16,552 bases of DNA from Nanobdellota archaeon (GCA_021818665.1 JAKATQ010000021.1:1-16552), one strand, 5' to 3'. Shown: positions 6,331 to 14,431, counted from the first letter of the stretch. Numbers and translations: made by a program. The notes: a model not told the origin generated them from the sequence alone.

Positions 6331-7178
6331 GCTCCTATACCGTGACGCAAAACATAATAAACGCGCTCTATAAAAGGCGTGAAAACTGGGCGCATAAGGG
6401 GGATTTCGGCAGGGTCCTTATCATAGGTGGTAGCATCGAGTACACCGGCTCTCCCGCCCTGGTAGCGCTGGCTGCCCTTAGGTCCGGATGCGACCTGGCC
6501 AGGATAGTCGCGCCAAGGCGCTGCGCCGACGCGTGCTCCAGTTTTTCCCCGGAGCTCATAACCGTTCCGTTCCAAAAGGATTTTCTCGATGCCAGCGCGA
6601 TGCCGCTGATAAGGAGATATATGCCGTGGTCCAAGGCAACGTCGATAGGCAACGGTCTAGGTACGAGAAACGGGCAAAAGGACCTTGTGGACGCATTGCT
6701 GAAAGAGTCAAAGACGAAGCTCGTACTGGACGCCGACGCCCTAAAGGTGCTGGACAAAGGACTTGTCAATGAAAAGATGCTCTTGACTCCAAATACGAAC
6801 GAATTCAATCTGCTGTTTGATATGAAGCTCGCCGCGAACGTCGAGGAACGAGCGATAGCTGTAAAAGGAATGGCTAAAAAATACGGGACGAACATACTCC
6901 TTAAGGGGCACATCGACGTCATTTCAGATGGCGAGGACGTTTTTTTAAACAAGACGAACAGCGCCTATATGACGAAGGGCGGCACGGGCGATACGCTAAC
7001 CGGTATATGCGCCAGTCTTATAAGCCAGGGAAACGACATATTAACTTCCGCGTGCGGCGCAGCCTTTATCAATGGCTACGCCGGCAGGACGGCGGGCAAG
7101 GCGAAGCGGGAATCCTTTTCTGTCATCGACTTGATCGACAACATATACATGCCACTGACAAAATGGCGGCATCAGTGA
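6327..7178 (+). CDS. nnrD: ADP-dependent NAD(P)H-hydrate dehydratase
   Basis: NnrD converts damaged NAD(P)HX back to NAD(P)H using ADP (or ATP). The 283-residue protein is a ribokinase-fold enzyme. Visible motifs are KGDFGRVLIIGGSIEYTGSP (24-43), GNGLGT (108-113), LVLDADAL (132-139), LLTPNTNEF (152-160), LLKGHIDVI (191-199) and the catalytic loop KGGTGDTLTG (217-226) with D222 as base. The usual TPHxGE motif is altered to TPNTNE. The epimerase domain NnrE, fused at the N-terminus in many bacteria and archaea, is absent, so this is a dehydratase-only form. The ATG overlaps the previous stop (ATGA). The 3' end overlaps the convergent glycyl-tRNA synthetase gene by 7 bases. Confidence 0.9.
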   Translation: MSSYTVTQNIINALYKRRENWAHKGDFGRVLIIGGSIEYTGSPALVALAALRSGCDLARIVAPRRCADACSSFSPELITVPFQKDFLDASAMPLIRRYMPWSKATSIGNGLGTRNGQKDLVDALLKESKTKLVLDADALKVLDKGLVNEKMLLTPNTNEFNLLFDMKLAANVEERAIAVKGMAKKYGTNILLKGHIDVISDGEDVFLNKTNSAYMTKGGTGDTLTGICASLISQGNDILTSACGAAFINGYAGRTAGKAKRESFSVIDLIDNIYMPLTKWRHQ

Positions 7179-8695
7179 GCCGCATAGCGCTTTTTTAACT
7201 CTTCGAAGTCGTTGCTCTCGGAGTCTTTGATTATCGCATCGACGGATTCTTTTTTAGCCCTGAACTGCAGCATAGTCTCTCTATCTCTTACGGTGAGAGT
7301 GCCGTCCTCGAGCGTGTCATAGTCCACCGTGAACGCGAGCGGCACTCCTATCTCGTCGCTCTTCCTATATCTTTTGCCTATGCTGCCGCTAGAGAGGTAG
7401 TAGACATCGCTCCGGTACTCCGAAGTGGACCTTATGTCTTCGGCCACGCCCTCTAGGTCCTCCTTGCTTAGAAGAGGAAACACGGCGGCCCTGAAAGGCG
7501 CTATCCTGCCCTTTAACGAGAACCATGTCCTTTCAGGATCTGATTTGAATGTATCGTGGAGCAATAAGTAGAATATCCTGTCTGTTCCGGCGGATATTTC
7601 GAATATGTTCGGAAGCCTGTCGTCCACCTTGACGACGTCCCCGCCCTGCCGCTCATATGATGCGAGGTCGTAATCACCACGGTGATTGCACGCACATATC
7701 TCGACCCATTCGTCTCCCTTTTTCACTTCGATGTCGAAGGCCTCCTTTGCGTAGAAGGCTTTATCCTCGTATAGTTTCCTATAGCGGACTCTGTCCTTGT
7801 CGAATCCTATGTCCTTCATGAACTTTGCGACTGCGGATAGGCCGTATGCTGTTACTCTGTTCTGGATTATCCCGCGCTTAAGCGCCTCGGATATCGCAAT
7901 AGATTCAACGTCCCGGTTTCCTTTGTCGTGTATCCTTATCCTCGCGTCTTCCAGAAGCTCAAACTTGTCTTCATCCAAGAAGAATATCTCGATGTCATTC
8001 TGATAAAATTCCCTTTGCCTCAATAGGTTATTCCTCGGCGAGAGTTCGTTCCTGAACGCCTTACCGACCTGGGTCAGCGTGAGTGGCAGCTGTTTCCCAT
8101 ATATCGTGAATATCCTCTTAAAGTCAAGGAATATAGACTGGCACGCCTCTGGTCTTAGATACGCATTGGTCTCCCGCGCCTCCGGCGAGGCCTGGTGGTC
8201 CTGGAGCCCGACAGCGACGTCGAACATCGTCCCGAACTTTCGTATGGTGGAAAGTTCGCCTCCGCATCGCTCGCACTTTATCTTGTACTCTGCTACAAGT
8301 CTAAGGTATTCCTTATCACCTAAGCCTTCAAAATTCTTTGAAGGCTCTTTCTCCTCAAGTAGTTTGTCGATGCGGAACGCGGTCCTGCAGTTTGAGCATA
8401 TCACTGCGACGTCAAAAAAGTTCTCTTCATGCCCGGACGCTCTGAGCACTTTCCTTGGAAGGACCACACTCCCGGATATCTCAAGACCGCCTATCTCGTC
8501 GACGATGCGCCGCCATTCAGATATTATGTTGTTGAGTATCTTCAGTCCTATCGGACCGTAGTCCCACAGACCGCTTATGTTCTCGCCGAATATCTCGGAA
8601 TTTGGGAAGAACATTCCGCGGGAAAGTGCTATCTTGAGTATCGCATCGTCTATATCGGCCTTTTTCGCTGCGTTGCCAGCGCCATTTTCTGTCAT
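7172..8695 (-). CDS. glyS: Glycyl-tRNA synthetase (alpha2 class II)
   Basis: It charges tRNA-Gly. The 507 residues are somewhat shorter than the usual archaeal 550-570. Motifs in order: RGMFFPNSEIFG and GLWDYGPIGLKI (26-53) with motif 1 following; CSNC (100-103) and CERC (141-144), a four-cysteine zinc-binding insertion; RPEACQSIFLDFKR (181-194); motif 2 FRNELSPRNNLLRQREF (214-230); CNHRGDYDL (336-344); and motif 3 FEISAGTDRIFYLLL (365-379). The family's EPSxGxDR appears here as EISAGTDR. The anticodon-binding domain occupies about 400-490. The start codon directly abuts the previous stop (TAGATG), so the gene is translated from the S16-protease transcript. Confidence 0.95.
   Translation of the reverse strand: MTENGAGNAAKKADIDDAILKIALSRGMFFPNSEIFGENISGLWDYGPIGLKILNNIISEWRRIVDEIGGLEISGSVVLPRKVLRASGHEENFFDVAVICSNCRTAFRIDKLLEEKEPSKNFEGLGDKEYLRLVAEYKIKCERCGGELSTIRKFGTMFDVAVGLQDHQASPEARETNAYLRPEACQSIFLDFKRIFTIYGKQLPLTLTQVGKAFRNELSPRNNLLRQREFYQNDIEIFFLDEDKFELLEDARIRIHDKGNRDVESIAISEALKRGIIQNRVTAYGLSAVAKFMKDIGFDKDRVRYRKLYEDKAFYAKEAFDIEVKKGDEWVEICACNHRGDYDLASYERQGGDVVKVDDRLPNIFEISAGTDRIFYLLLHDTFKSDPERTWFSLKGRIAPFRAAVFPLLSKEDLEGVAEDIRSTSEYRSDVYYLSSGSIGKRYRKSDEIGVPLAFTVDYDTLEDGTLTVRDRETMLQFRAKKESVDAIIKDSESNDFEELKKRYAAH
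7191..7196 (+). terminator. Possible U-tract terminator after nnrD
   Basis: Six consecutive T residues lie 13 bases after the nnrD stop, within the antisense of the glycyl-tRNA synthetase 3' end. Archaeal RNA polymerase terminates at U-rich tracts without needing a hairpin, and FttA-assisted termination also uses U-rich sites. No stem-loop is evident. A candidate only. Confidence 0.35.
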
Positions 8696-10558
8696 CTACT
8701 TGCGGCTTCTCCTGCGTCTTCCACTTTTAAGTCTGGACGCCAGTGTCTTTCTTATCTTGCTTATTTTGAATTCGAATACTATGCCGGCGAATATAACGCC
8801 AAGCGCAATGCCCAAAACGAGATACGCAAAGTCCTGATACAGCGCCACTATCGGTTCCTGCGATGCGGCCGGTTGCGGCACCCCCGACAGGATCGGGAGG
8901 GCTCCTTTCGCAAGCCGTATCTCGAACTGTGTATACTCGCGGGAAGTCGATTCGAATTGGATATAATTGAAGGGCTCCGTACTAGCAAAACTGTTACCCA
9001 GAGAATAATAGCTTATCCCTATGAACGGTGTTACGCCGGCGGCCTCCGCACTGTTTATAAGGGCCAAAGCCGAGTTCGAGACCTGGTCGGATATCTGGAA
9101 GGCGGAGCCATTTGTTATGCTGTTCTCCTCTATAAGAAGGTCGGCTATGCCTATAGTGTCCAAAGAATCAAAGATTGATGCGACGTATTGCCCGTTGTCG
9201 TAATAGTTCTGCGAAGCGTTCAAGTCTATTTCCATCTGTTGAGTCTGGGCCGCCAGACCGACTCCTAATAGACCGGCGTATTCTGAGTACGAATTGGCCT
9301 TGGCAAGATAGTACGCGCTTTGATTCTGGAATGCTGCTTCGGAGAAATTAGACCTTCCCATGGGGAGTACAGAGACCCAAAAACCTGCGGAGGCCCTTTT
9401 CACCTCCGCGAGCGCATAAGAGTACGCGGCGGAGCTTATGCTGGTGTTCAGTTCGGCCGCTGCTGCAGTGAGGAATTGCGAGGCCTGTGCGAGTCTGTCT
9501 ATAGCTATAAACTTTAGCTCGAGTGTAGAAGAGTTGGTGAGATAATCCTTTGTTATGTTAGCGTATGTTCTGTTTATCGAAGTGTTTTCCTGGGCGATCA
9601 TGCTGGTCATCAATGATGATGGGCTATTCGATGCGTCCAGCTCTTCGAGGGCTTTTGCGTATACCAAATCGGTCGCAGAAGCGTTGACTATGTCGCTGGC
9701 CGCTACGTAGTAGTCCCCGTTCGCTGCAAGGGCCTGTTCCGTCTGGATCCACGACTGGGCATTGTTTATCGCCTGCGAAGCGTATTGGTCCGAGGGAGAT
9801 TGTGAAAGGAGAGAGGCATAAACAGCCTGCTGGTAAGCATTAAACATCATATACGTCTGCCGCATCAGGCTCGTATAAAGCGGCGTCGTGATGTTTGTAT
9901 TCAGCACGGGTGTGACGTTGTAGCCGGTAAAGTACTGATAAGCTTCATATACCGAATCTACGGGCGTCGGTATCATGCCGAGGCGTTCGTCATAAAGAGC
10001 CGCCTGCGATGTTATGTTATCAGTGGAAGGGTAGAGAAAAGTCTTTATGCCTTGGTCTGCTGCCGCCTGGCTCTTCTCTGACACATCGCCGACTATACCG
10101 ACACTTCCGTCCGGGTTGGCGGTGCCGGTCATAGCAACACTGGGATTTAGGGGCTTGTGCGTGAGCACCGACATCGCCGCCACAGCGAACGCCGCCCCTG
10201 CACTCGGTCCGCCGACTTCCGGGGAGGACGAGGTTATGAAGTAATAAAAGTTGTAGTCTGCGCAGTCGATGTTCAGCAGTTGGCATGCGACATCGGTCGA
10301 TACTACGGCCTGTGCCTGAGTATCTGTTCCGACGAGTGGCGTTGAGCCGAGATAGACCTGACCGGTCCCGTTCGTCACAGTTACGTTCAGCTTCGCCGGT
10401 ATACCGATGACCGTTCCGTTGGAGTAGGACGCCACGCCAAATATGTAAAGGCTGGCGGTGCCTACCGTCTCGGCGTGCACTGCACCGAATGAGAAAGATG
10501 CGACAAGCAAGACCAGTACCGCCAAAACTGCGCTTATTTTGCCCGTCATAAATCTCAC
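8696..10558 (-). CDS. Secreted, membrane-anchored S16 (Lon-like) serine protease, COG1750 type
   Basis: The 620-residue protein starts with a signal peptide or anchor (about 1-29, ending SFGAVHA). The S16 peptidase domain has the catalytic serine in EVGGPSAGAAFAVAAM (S119) and the catalytic lysine in GDVSEKSQAAADQGI (K162), with MTGTANPDGSVGIVG between them. A long mainly helical, Asn/Ser/Gln/Tyr-rich region follows, then a C-terminal membrane helix (about 577-597) and a basic tail (SGRRRRSRK). The topology puts the protease outside with the basic tail in the cytoplasm. No AAA+ domain is present, unlike true Lon, so it probably cleaves unfolded or small extracytoplasmic substrates. The GTG at 10558 overlaps the upstream stop (GTGA); an in-frame ATG at 10549 is an equally possible start. 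Confidence 0.88.
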   Translation of the reverse strand: MRFMTGKISAVLAVLVLLVASFSFGAVHAETVGTASLYIFGVASYSNGTVIGIPAKLNVTVTNGTGQVYLGSTPLVGTDTQAQAVVSTDVACQLLNIDCADYNFYYFITSSSPEVGGPSAGAAFAVAAMSVLTHKPLNPSVAMTGTANPDGSVGIVGDVSEKSQAAADQGIKTFLYPSTDNITSQAALYDERLGMIPTPVDSVYEAYQYFTGYNVTPVLNTNITTPLYTSLMRQTYMMFNAYQQAVYASLLSQSPSDQYASQAINNAQSWIQTEQALAANGDYYVAASDIVNASATDLVYAKALEELDASNSPSSLMTSMIAQENTSINRTYANITKDYLTNSSTLELKFIAIDRLAQASQFLTAAAAELNTSISSAAYSYALAEVKRASAGFWVSVLPMGRSNFSEAAFQNQSAYYLAKANSYSEYAGLLGVGLAAQTQQMEIDLNASQNYYDNGQYVASIFDSLDTIGIADLLIEENSITNGSAFQISDQVSNSALALINSAEAAGVTPFIGISYYSLGNSFASTEPFNYIQFESTSREYTQFEIRLAKGALPILSGVPQPAASQEPIVALYQDFAYLVLGIALGVIFAGIVFEFKISKIRKTLASRLKSGRRRRSRK

Positions 10559-10821
10559 TCAAAGTCTTTTGATTCCAGTTTCTTCCTGAACGCCTGGAGC
10601 GCCTCTATCAGTAGCGGCAGCTCGTCGAAGCTCAGTGAGAGGCTCGTCTTTATGCGCTGCTCCTCCTTGCCGTCCTTTTCTAGCGTGTATCCTTTCTTTA
10701 TGCTTATGAAAGTTATCTCTTTCTCACCTTCGGAACCGCGGGTAAGGTTTACTTTTATGAAATTCCTCGAGCCCTCTCTTTTTATGGTTTCCGACGGTTC
10801 CGGTATGTCTCTGAACTCCAT
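10555..10821 (-). CDS. Small charged protein of unknown function (88 aa)
   Basis: I do not recognise this protein with confidence. A longer open frame runs upstream to 11019, but the ATG at 10821 is chosen because a TATA box sits 26 nt before it, and the upstream part is antisense-like, basic, and overlaps the neighbouring nucleotidyltransferase gene. The 88 residues are highly charged: FIKVNLTRGSEGEKEITFIS and KKGYTLEKDGKEEQ form likely beta strands and turns, then SLSLSFDELPLLIEALQAFR forms a C-terminal helix. Four or so strands followed by a helix recalls PC4/PurA-like nucleic-acid-binding modules, but the resemblance is weak. The gene overlaps the S16 protease by GTGA and leads that operon. 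Confidence 0.7.
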   Translation of the reverse strand: MEFRDIPEPSETIKREGSRNFIKVNLTRGSEGEKEITFISIKKGYTLEKDGKEEQRIKTSLSLSFDELPLLIEALQAFRKKLESKDFE

Positions 10822-10843
10822 TCTTAAAATACTATGCTGTAGT

Positions 10844-10850
10844 TTAAATA
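10844..10850 (-). promoter_or_regulatory. TATA box of the 88-aa gene/S16 protease/glyS operon
   Basis: The minus strand reads GATATTTAAACT across 10842-10853, with the core TATTTAA at 10844-10850. Its centre is 26 nt before the ATG at 10821. It lies in the 59-nt gap after the nucleotidyltransferase stop and fixes the start of the small gene. Confidence 0.6.
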
Positions 10851-10880
10851 TCTTAAAGCATCGCGCGCCTTTTTCGGGTC

Positions 10881-11708
10881 TTATTCTTCCTTGAAGAGGC
10901 TTTTTGCGCGTTCGGCATCCTCTCTCGTCCTGACGCGCATCCACGCACCGTTGTAGAGGTATCCGAAAAGAACGCCGTCTTTGACCAGTAGTGGCAGTAG
11001 ATCTTTCTGTATGTCCCATTTCATGTCACCTGGCGGGATGTATTTGAAGATATCCTTGTCGAAAACGAATATGGACGTCGGAGCTAGCTTTGACTTAACC
11101 GGGGTGTCCAGGATCTCATACGACGCCACATAGTTACCCTTCACTACCAGTTTGTCTCTTATCTCCTCAGAGTCTGATGAGGACATCGATATCGCTATTG
11201 ATGCGAAGCTGTTGTGAGAATCGTGGAACTTCAGCATATCTTTAAGGTCTATATCGAACACTACATCTCCAGGGATGAACAGGGTCGTCGAGCCGACGTA
11301 CTGCTTTACCATCTCGAGCGCCTTTGCGCTGCCGTTCATGTTATTGTCGTCTATGTATTTTATGTCAACGCCATAACCTTCTCCGTTCCTAAGTTGCCTG
11401 AACAGCTGCTTTAAGACCTCCGTACTACCGGAGATGAAAACGTTCCGAAAACCGCTCACCCGAAGCACGTTTATAGTCCTCTCTATGAGTGTCGTGTTTC
11501 CTATTTTTATCAGCGGCCTTGGCGTGTTCGTGCCTTCAATGTTGAATTCGCCACCACAGAGGATTATCGCGGTGTGCTGGCGCTCAAAGAATTTTCTTAG
11601 TATATCCTCAACTGCCTCGCTCTTTGACCTATAAGTTATATTGTCCACCAGCGAATCCAGTTTGCCGAGGACCTCTCCCTCTATCGTGAACGACGCCCTC
11701 GATTTCAT
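10881..11708 (-). CDS. Ribbon-helix-helix DNA-binding domain fused to a divergent nucleotidyltransferase
   Basis: The 275-residue protein has two parts. Residues 1-45 (ASFTIEGEVLGKLDSLVDN, then RSKSEAVEDILRKFFE) are a CopG-like ribbon-helix-helix domain, a dimeric DNA-binding fold. Residues 47-275 resemble sugar-phosphate nucleotidyltransferases (NTP_transferase): AIILCGG (47-53), RPLIKIGNTTLIERTINVL (64-82), NGSAKAL (125-131), FIPGDVVFDIDL (144-155) and GYLYNGAWMRVRTREDAERA (249-268). The usual GxGTRLxPxTxxxPK loop is altered to GGEFNIEGTNTPRPLIK: the signature arginine is not in its normal place, while K68 remains. The C-terminal WxDIGTPEDY is WMRVRTREDA, without the aspartate. It may be a weak or non-catalytic enzyme domain sensing a nucleotide or sugar to control DNA binding. 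It has its own promoter, divergent from psmB. Confidence 0.8.
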   Translation of the reverse strand: MKSRASFTIEGEVLGKLDSLVDNITYRSKSEAVEDILRKFFERQHTAIILCGGEFNIEGTNTPRPLIKIGNTTLIERTINVLRVSGFRNVFISGSTEVLKQLFRQLRNGEGYGVDIKYIDDNNMNGSAKALEMVKQYVGSTTLFIPGDVVFDIDLKDMLKFHDSHNSFASIAISMSSSDSEEIRDKLVVKGNYVASYEILDTPVKSKLAPTSIFVFDKDIFKYIPPGDMKWDIQKDLLPLLVKDGVLFGYLYNGAWMRVRTREDAERAKSLFKEE

Positions 11709-11731
11709 AATATAACTATAATATATCGGTT

Positions 11732-11741
11732 TCTATTTAAA
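11732..11741 (-). promoter_or_regulatory. TATA box of the RHH-nucleotidyltransferase gene
   Basis: The minus strand reads TTTTAAATAGAAA over 11731-11743, centred about 28 nt before the ATG at 11708. Another AT block, ATATATTAT (11719-11727), lies closer to the start and could be a target for autoregulation by the RHH domain, but no clear palindrome was seen. Confidence 0.55.
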
Positions 11742-11817
11742 ACAATACTACACGACTCTATCCAAAAAGGGGGACCGAACGCAGGCGGCTGTTGCCGGAA
11801 GTTTATCAATCAAAAGC

Positions 11818-11828
11818 TTTTTATACTA
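11818..11828 (+). promoter_or_regulatory. Probable TATA box of psmB-fttA
   Basis: TTTTTATACTA is centred about 41 nt before the ATG at 11864, which would give a leader of some 15 nt. A weaker box, TTAATAGAATA (11835-11845), sits at leaderless distance. Either way the promoter lies inside the upstream in-frame extension beginning at 11792, which argues against that longer start. Confidence 0.5.
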
Positions 11829-11863
11829 AACTGATTAATAGAATATTGATTCTAAATGATATT

Positions 11864-12484
11864 ATGGATGCTAAAAAGACAGGTACCACTACACTAGGCT
11901 TGGTTTACAGGGACGGTGTCGTCCTCGCCGCCGACAGAAGAGTCACTGGCGACCACATAGTAGTGCATAAGAACATCAGCAAGATAGAGAAGCTGAGCAG
12001 CAACATAGGAGTCACGATAGCCGGTATGGTGTCGGACGTCCAGACTCTTGTCAGAGTGATGCAGTCGGAACTTGCTCTGCACGAGACCAGGTCTGGCTCC
12101 AAAATGAGCACAAAGGGCGCGGTCGGTTTGCTTAGCACGATACTCTACAACGGGAGGAGAGCGCTCAATCTTTATTACAGCCAGTTCATAATAGGCGGCT
12201 TCGATACCAAACCGGAGGTCTACACGCTGGGCGAGGACGGCTCGCAGCTTGCGGATACTTACACCGTAACGGGCAGCGGCGGCGATTTCGCCCTTGGCGT
12301 CCTAGAAGCCGATTATCAGCCGGACCTAGCTGAAAGTGATGCCATAAAACTCGCGTACAAAGCAGTTTCTACGGCGATAAAACGCGACATATACACTGGT
12401 GAAGCGGTCGATATAGCCGTCATAAACAAGAAGGGTTATAAGAGACTTTCAAAAGAAGACATCGAGAAAGCTGTCGCGCAGTAA
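11864..12484 (+). CDS. psmB: Proteasome beta subunit
   Basis: The catalytic N-terminal-nucleophile subunit of the 20S proteasome. The frame is open from an ATG at 11792, but the start at 11864 gives the usual short propeptide MDAKKTG, which is self-cleaved before TTTLGLVYRDGVVLAADRRV. Numbered from that threonine, T1, D17 and K33 are all present. Further family features are YNGRRALNLYYSQFIIGGFD and VTGSGGDFALGVLE. The mature protein is about 199 residues. The TATA-like sequences at 11818-11845 support the short form. A 22-base gap with a GGAG sequence precedes fttA, a gene pairing found in many archaea (general knowledge). The alpha subunit is not in this window. Confidence 0.95.
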   Translation: MDAKKTGTTTLGLVYRDGVVLAADRRVTGDHIVVHKNISKIEKLSSNIGVTIAGMVSDVQTLVRVMQSELALHETRSGSKMSTKGAVGLLSTILYNGRRALNLYYSQFIIGGFDTKPEVYTLGEDGSQLADTYTVTGSGGDFALGVLEADYQPDLAESDAIKLAYKAVSTAIKRDIYTGEAVDIAVINKKGYKRLSKEDIEKAVAQ

Positions 12485-12496
12485 ACGGCTTAGGCC

Positions 12497-12500
12497 GGAG
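12497..12500 (+). promoter_or_regulatory. Shine-Dalgarno sequence of fttA
   Basis: GGAG lies 6 bases before the GTG start at 12507. It is one of the few convincing ribosome-binding sites here, as expected for an internal operon gene with a GTG start, and supports that start. Confidence 0.5.
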
Positions 12501-12506
12501 AACCCT

Positions 12507-14396
12507 GTGGATATAAAAAAAGATATTATAGAGCTAATCGGCGATAAGTCCTTGGTAGAGGACATAAACTTCGAGGTATCCAACGTAATAGTCTACACCA
12601 AAAATAAAAACTTCTTCCTAGGATGCTCGGACGTAATAAAATCCATCGTGAACAAAGAGAAAAAACGCATTGAAGTCAGGCTGGATCCATCACTGCTCAC
12701 CGAGCAGAAAGAGGCCGAAATCTTGATAAAGAAGATCGTGCCGAAGGATACGGACATAAAAGAGATCTGGTTCGACAGGGAGAGGAGTCTCGTATTCGTT
12801 GAGGCTCTACGTCCTGAAGTCATGACCATGAGGAACAGAGAGACTATAGAAAAGATAAAAGACGAGACAGGCTGGTCTGTGGTCCTGAGCAGATATCCTT
12901 TGATAAAGTCGGATATCGTAAGGGCAATAAGGGAGATGCTCTACTCAGATTCAAAGTTCAGACGGAAGCTGCTGAATTCGATAGGCGAAAAGATATACAA
13001 TTCAAATCTTGAGATAACGGACAAATACTGGGTAAGACTGAGCGCCCTCGGTGGCTTTAGGCACGTCGGAAGGTCAGCCGTGCTTATACAGACGCCGATA
13101 AGCAGCGTGCTTCTGGACGCCGGGATAGATGTCAGCAATTCCAGGGAAGCAGTGCCAAGAATAGACGCCCCAGAACTCGACCTTTCAAAACTGGATGCGG
13201 TGGTTATAACACACAGCCACCTCGACCACTGCGGTTTTCTTCCGGCGCTGTTCAAGTACGGCTACCGCGGCCCGGTATACTCCACACTTCCGACTAGAGA
13301 CGTGATGACACTGCTGCACTTGGACTTCATATCCCTAGCCAACAAGACCAACTCTAAGCCCATGTTCGACGTAGACGACGTGAAAGAGATGCTGCGCTAT
13401 TCTATAGGACTTCCATATAGGGAGGTCACAGACATCACCTCCGATTTTAGGCTGACTCTGCACAACGCCGGCCACATACTAGGCTCGGCGATGGCTCATC
13501 TTAACATCGGCAGTGGTTTCTATAATCTGCTTTACACAGGAGATTTCAAGTACGCCAATTCAAAGACCCTGAACAGAGCCGACAACATGTTCGATAGGGT
13601 TGAGGCGCTAATAATGGAAAGTACGTATGGCGGCGACCAAGACCAACAGCCGACTAGAGAAGAAGCGGAGCAATTCTTCATGGATATAATAAGGAAGGCA
13701 GTTGACAGGCGGGGAAAAGTGCTGGTCCCCGTGCTTGGAGTAGGAAGAGCCCAGGAGCTGTTACTGATAGTCGAAGAATGGGTCAGATACGGACTTATGC
13801 CTGATATACCTGTAGTGATAGACGGAATGCTTTGGGACGTTACTGCGATTTACACCGCTTACCCGGAATTCATGAACAACGAAACGAAGAGGCGCATAAT
13901 AGAACACAACAGCAATCCGTTCATCTCTCCGAATTTCAAGCACACAGTGAGCGAAGAGGAACGCCAGCAGATACTACAAGGTGGTCCTGCAATAATACTG
14001 GCTACATCAGGGATGCTTAACGGCGGGCCTTCCGTGAGCTACTTCGCCAATATGTGCGAGGATGAGAGAAACGTCGTAGTCTTGGTCTCGTATCAAGGGG
14101 CGGGGACACTGGGTAGGACTCTGCAAAATGGAGGGCGAGAAGTGGACATAGAACTGAATGGAAAGCTCAGGCATTTCAATGTAAATTCGCAGATTTACAC
14201 GATAGAGGGATTCTCCGGACATAGCGATCGAAGCCAGTTAGAACGTTACGTCAACGACATAAGACCTCGTCCTAGGAAGATAATACTGGCGCATGGGGAA
14301 GAAAGTAAGATACTCGCATTGTCACACTTTATAAGAAAAAGATTCAAGATAGAGACAGTCGCGCCGCATGTTCTAGATGCTATACGGCTTAAGTAA
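12507..14396 (+). CDS. fttA: aCPSF1/FttA, beta-CASP ribonuclease and transcription termination factor
   Basis: FttA (aCPSF1) is the archaeal homologue of eukaryotic CPSF73. It cleaves nascent RNA 3' ends and drives factor-dependent termination. The 629 residues fit the family. Residues 1-145 form the N-terminal KH-type RNA-binding region. The metallo-beta-lactamase core follows with HSHLDHCG (236-243), H323 in NAGHILGSAM and D346 in TGDFKY, and ESTYGG (371-376). The beta-CASP domain includes LVPVLGVGRAQE (406-417) and ILATSGMLNGGP (497-508), then GFSGHSD (568-574, H572) and AHGEE (595-599, H596). All metal ligands are present. The start is GTG with GGAG upstream, and the gene is cotranscribed with psmB. 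Confidence 0.95.
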   Translation: MDIKKDIIELIGDKSLVEDINFEVSNVIVYTKNKNFFLGCSDVIKSIVNKEKKRIEVRLDPSLLTEQKEAEILIKKIVPKDTDIKEIWFDRERSLVFVEALRPEVMTMRNRETIEKIKDETGWSVVLSRYPLIKSDIVRAIREMLYSDSKFRRKLLNSIGEKIYNSNLEITDKYWVRLSALGGFRHVGRSAVLIQTPISSVLLDAGIDVSNSREAVPRIDAPELDLSKLDAVVITHSHLDHCGFLPALFKYGYRGPVYSTLPTRDVMTLLHLDFISLANKTNSKPMFDVDDVKEMLRYSIGLPYREVTDITSDFRLTLHNAGHILGSAMAHLNIGSGFYNLLYTGDFKYANSKTLNRADNMFDRVEALIMESTYGGDQDQQPTREEAEQFFMDIIRKAVDRRGKVLVPVLGVGRAQELLLIVEEWVRYGLMPDIPVVIDGMLWDVTAIYTAYPEFMNNETKRRIIEHNSNPFISPNFKHTVSEEERQQILQGGPAIILATSGMLNGGPSVSYFANMCEDERNVVVLVSYQGAGTLGRTLQNGGREVDIELNGKLRHFNVNSQIYTIEGFSGHSDRSQLERYVNDIRPRPRKIILAHGEESKILALSHFIRKRFKIETVAPHVLDAIRLK

Positions 14397-14431
14397 CTTA
14401 TTCCGCGGGCTGTTAATAAAAGCAGATTAGG

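Noticed and set aside
8429..9178. Plus-strand frame of 249 codons across the glyS/protease junction
   Set aside because: It spans the junction of two well-recognised minus-strand genes, has no recognisable motif, and has a shadow-like composition.
10555..10821. Possible missing KEOPS subunit Pcc1
   Set aside because: The size is right and a KEOPS operon is in the window, but the order of strands and helix and the charged DGKEE turn do not match Pcc1, and it is not near the KEOPS genes.
10822..11019. N-terminal extension of the 88-aa gene to a 154-residue protein
   Set aside because: The extension would overlap the nucleotidyltransferase gene by some 140 bases on the same strand, is Arg/Gly-rich like a shadow, and runs over the promoter at 10844-10850.
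11792..11863. 24-residue upstream extension of the proteasome beta subunit
   Set aside because: The TATA-like boxes lie inside it, and the 7-residue propeptide ending in TG before the catalytic Thr is the common archaeal arrangement.
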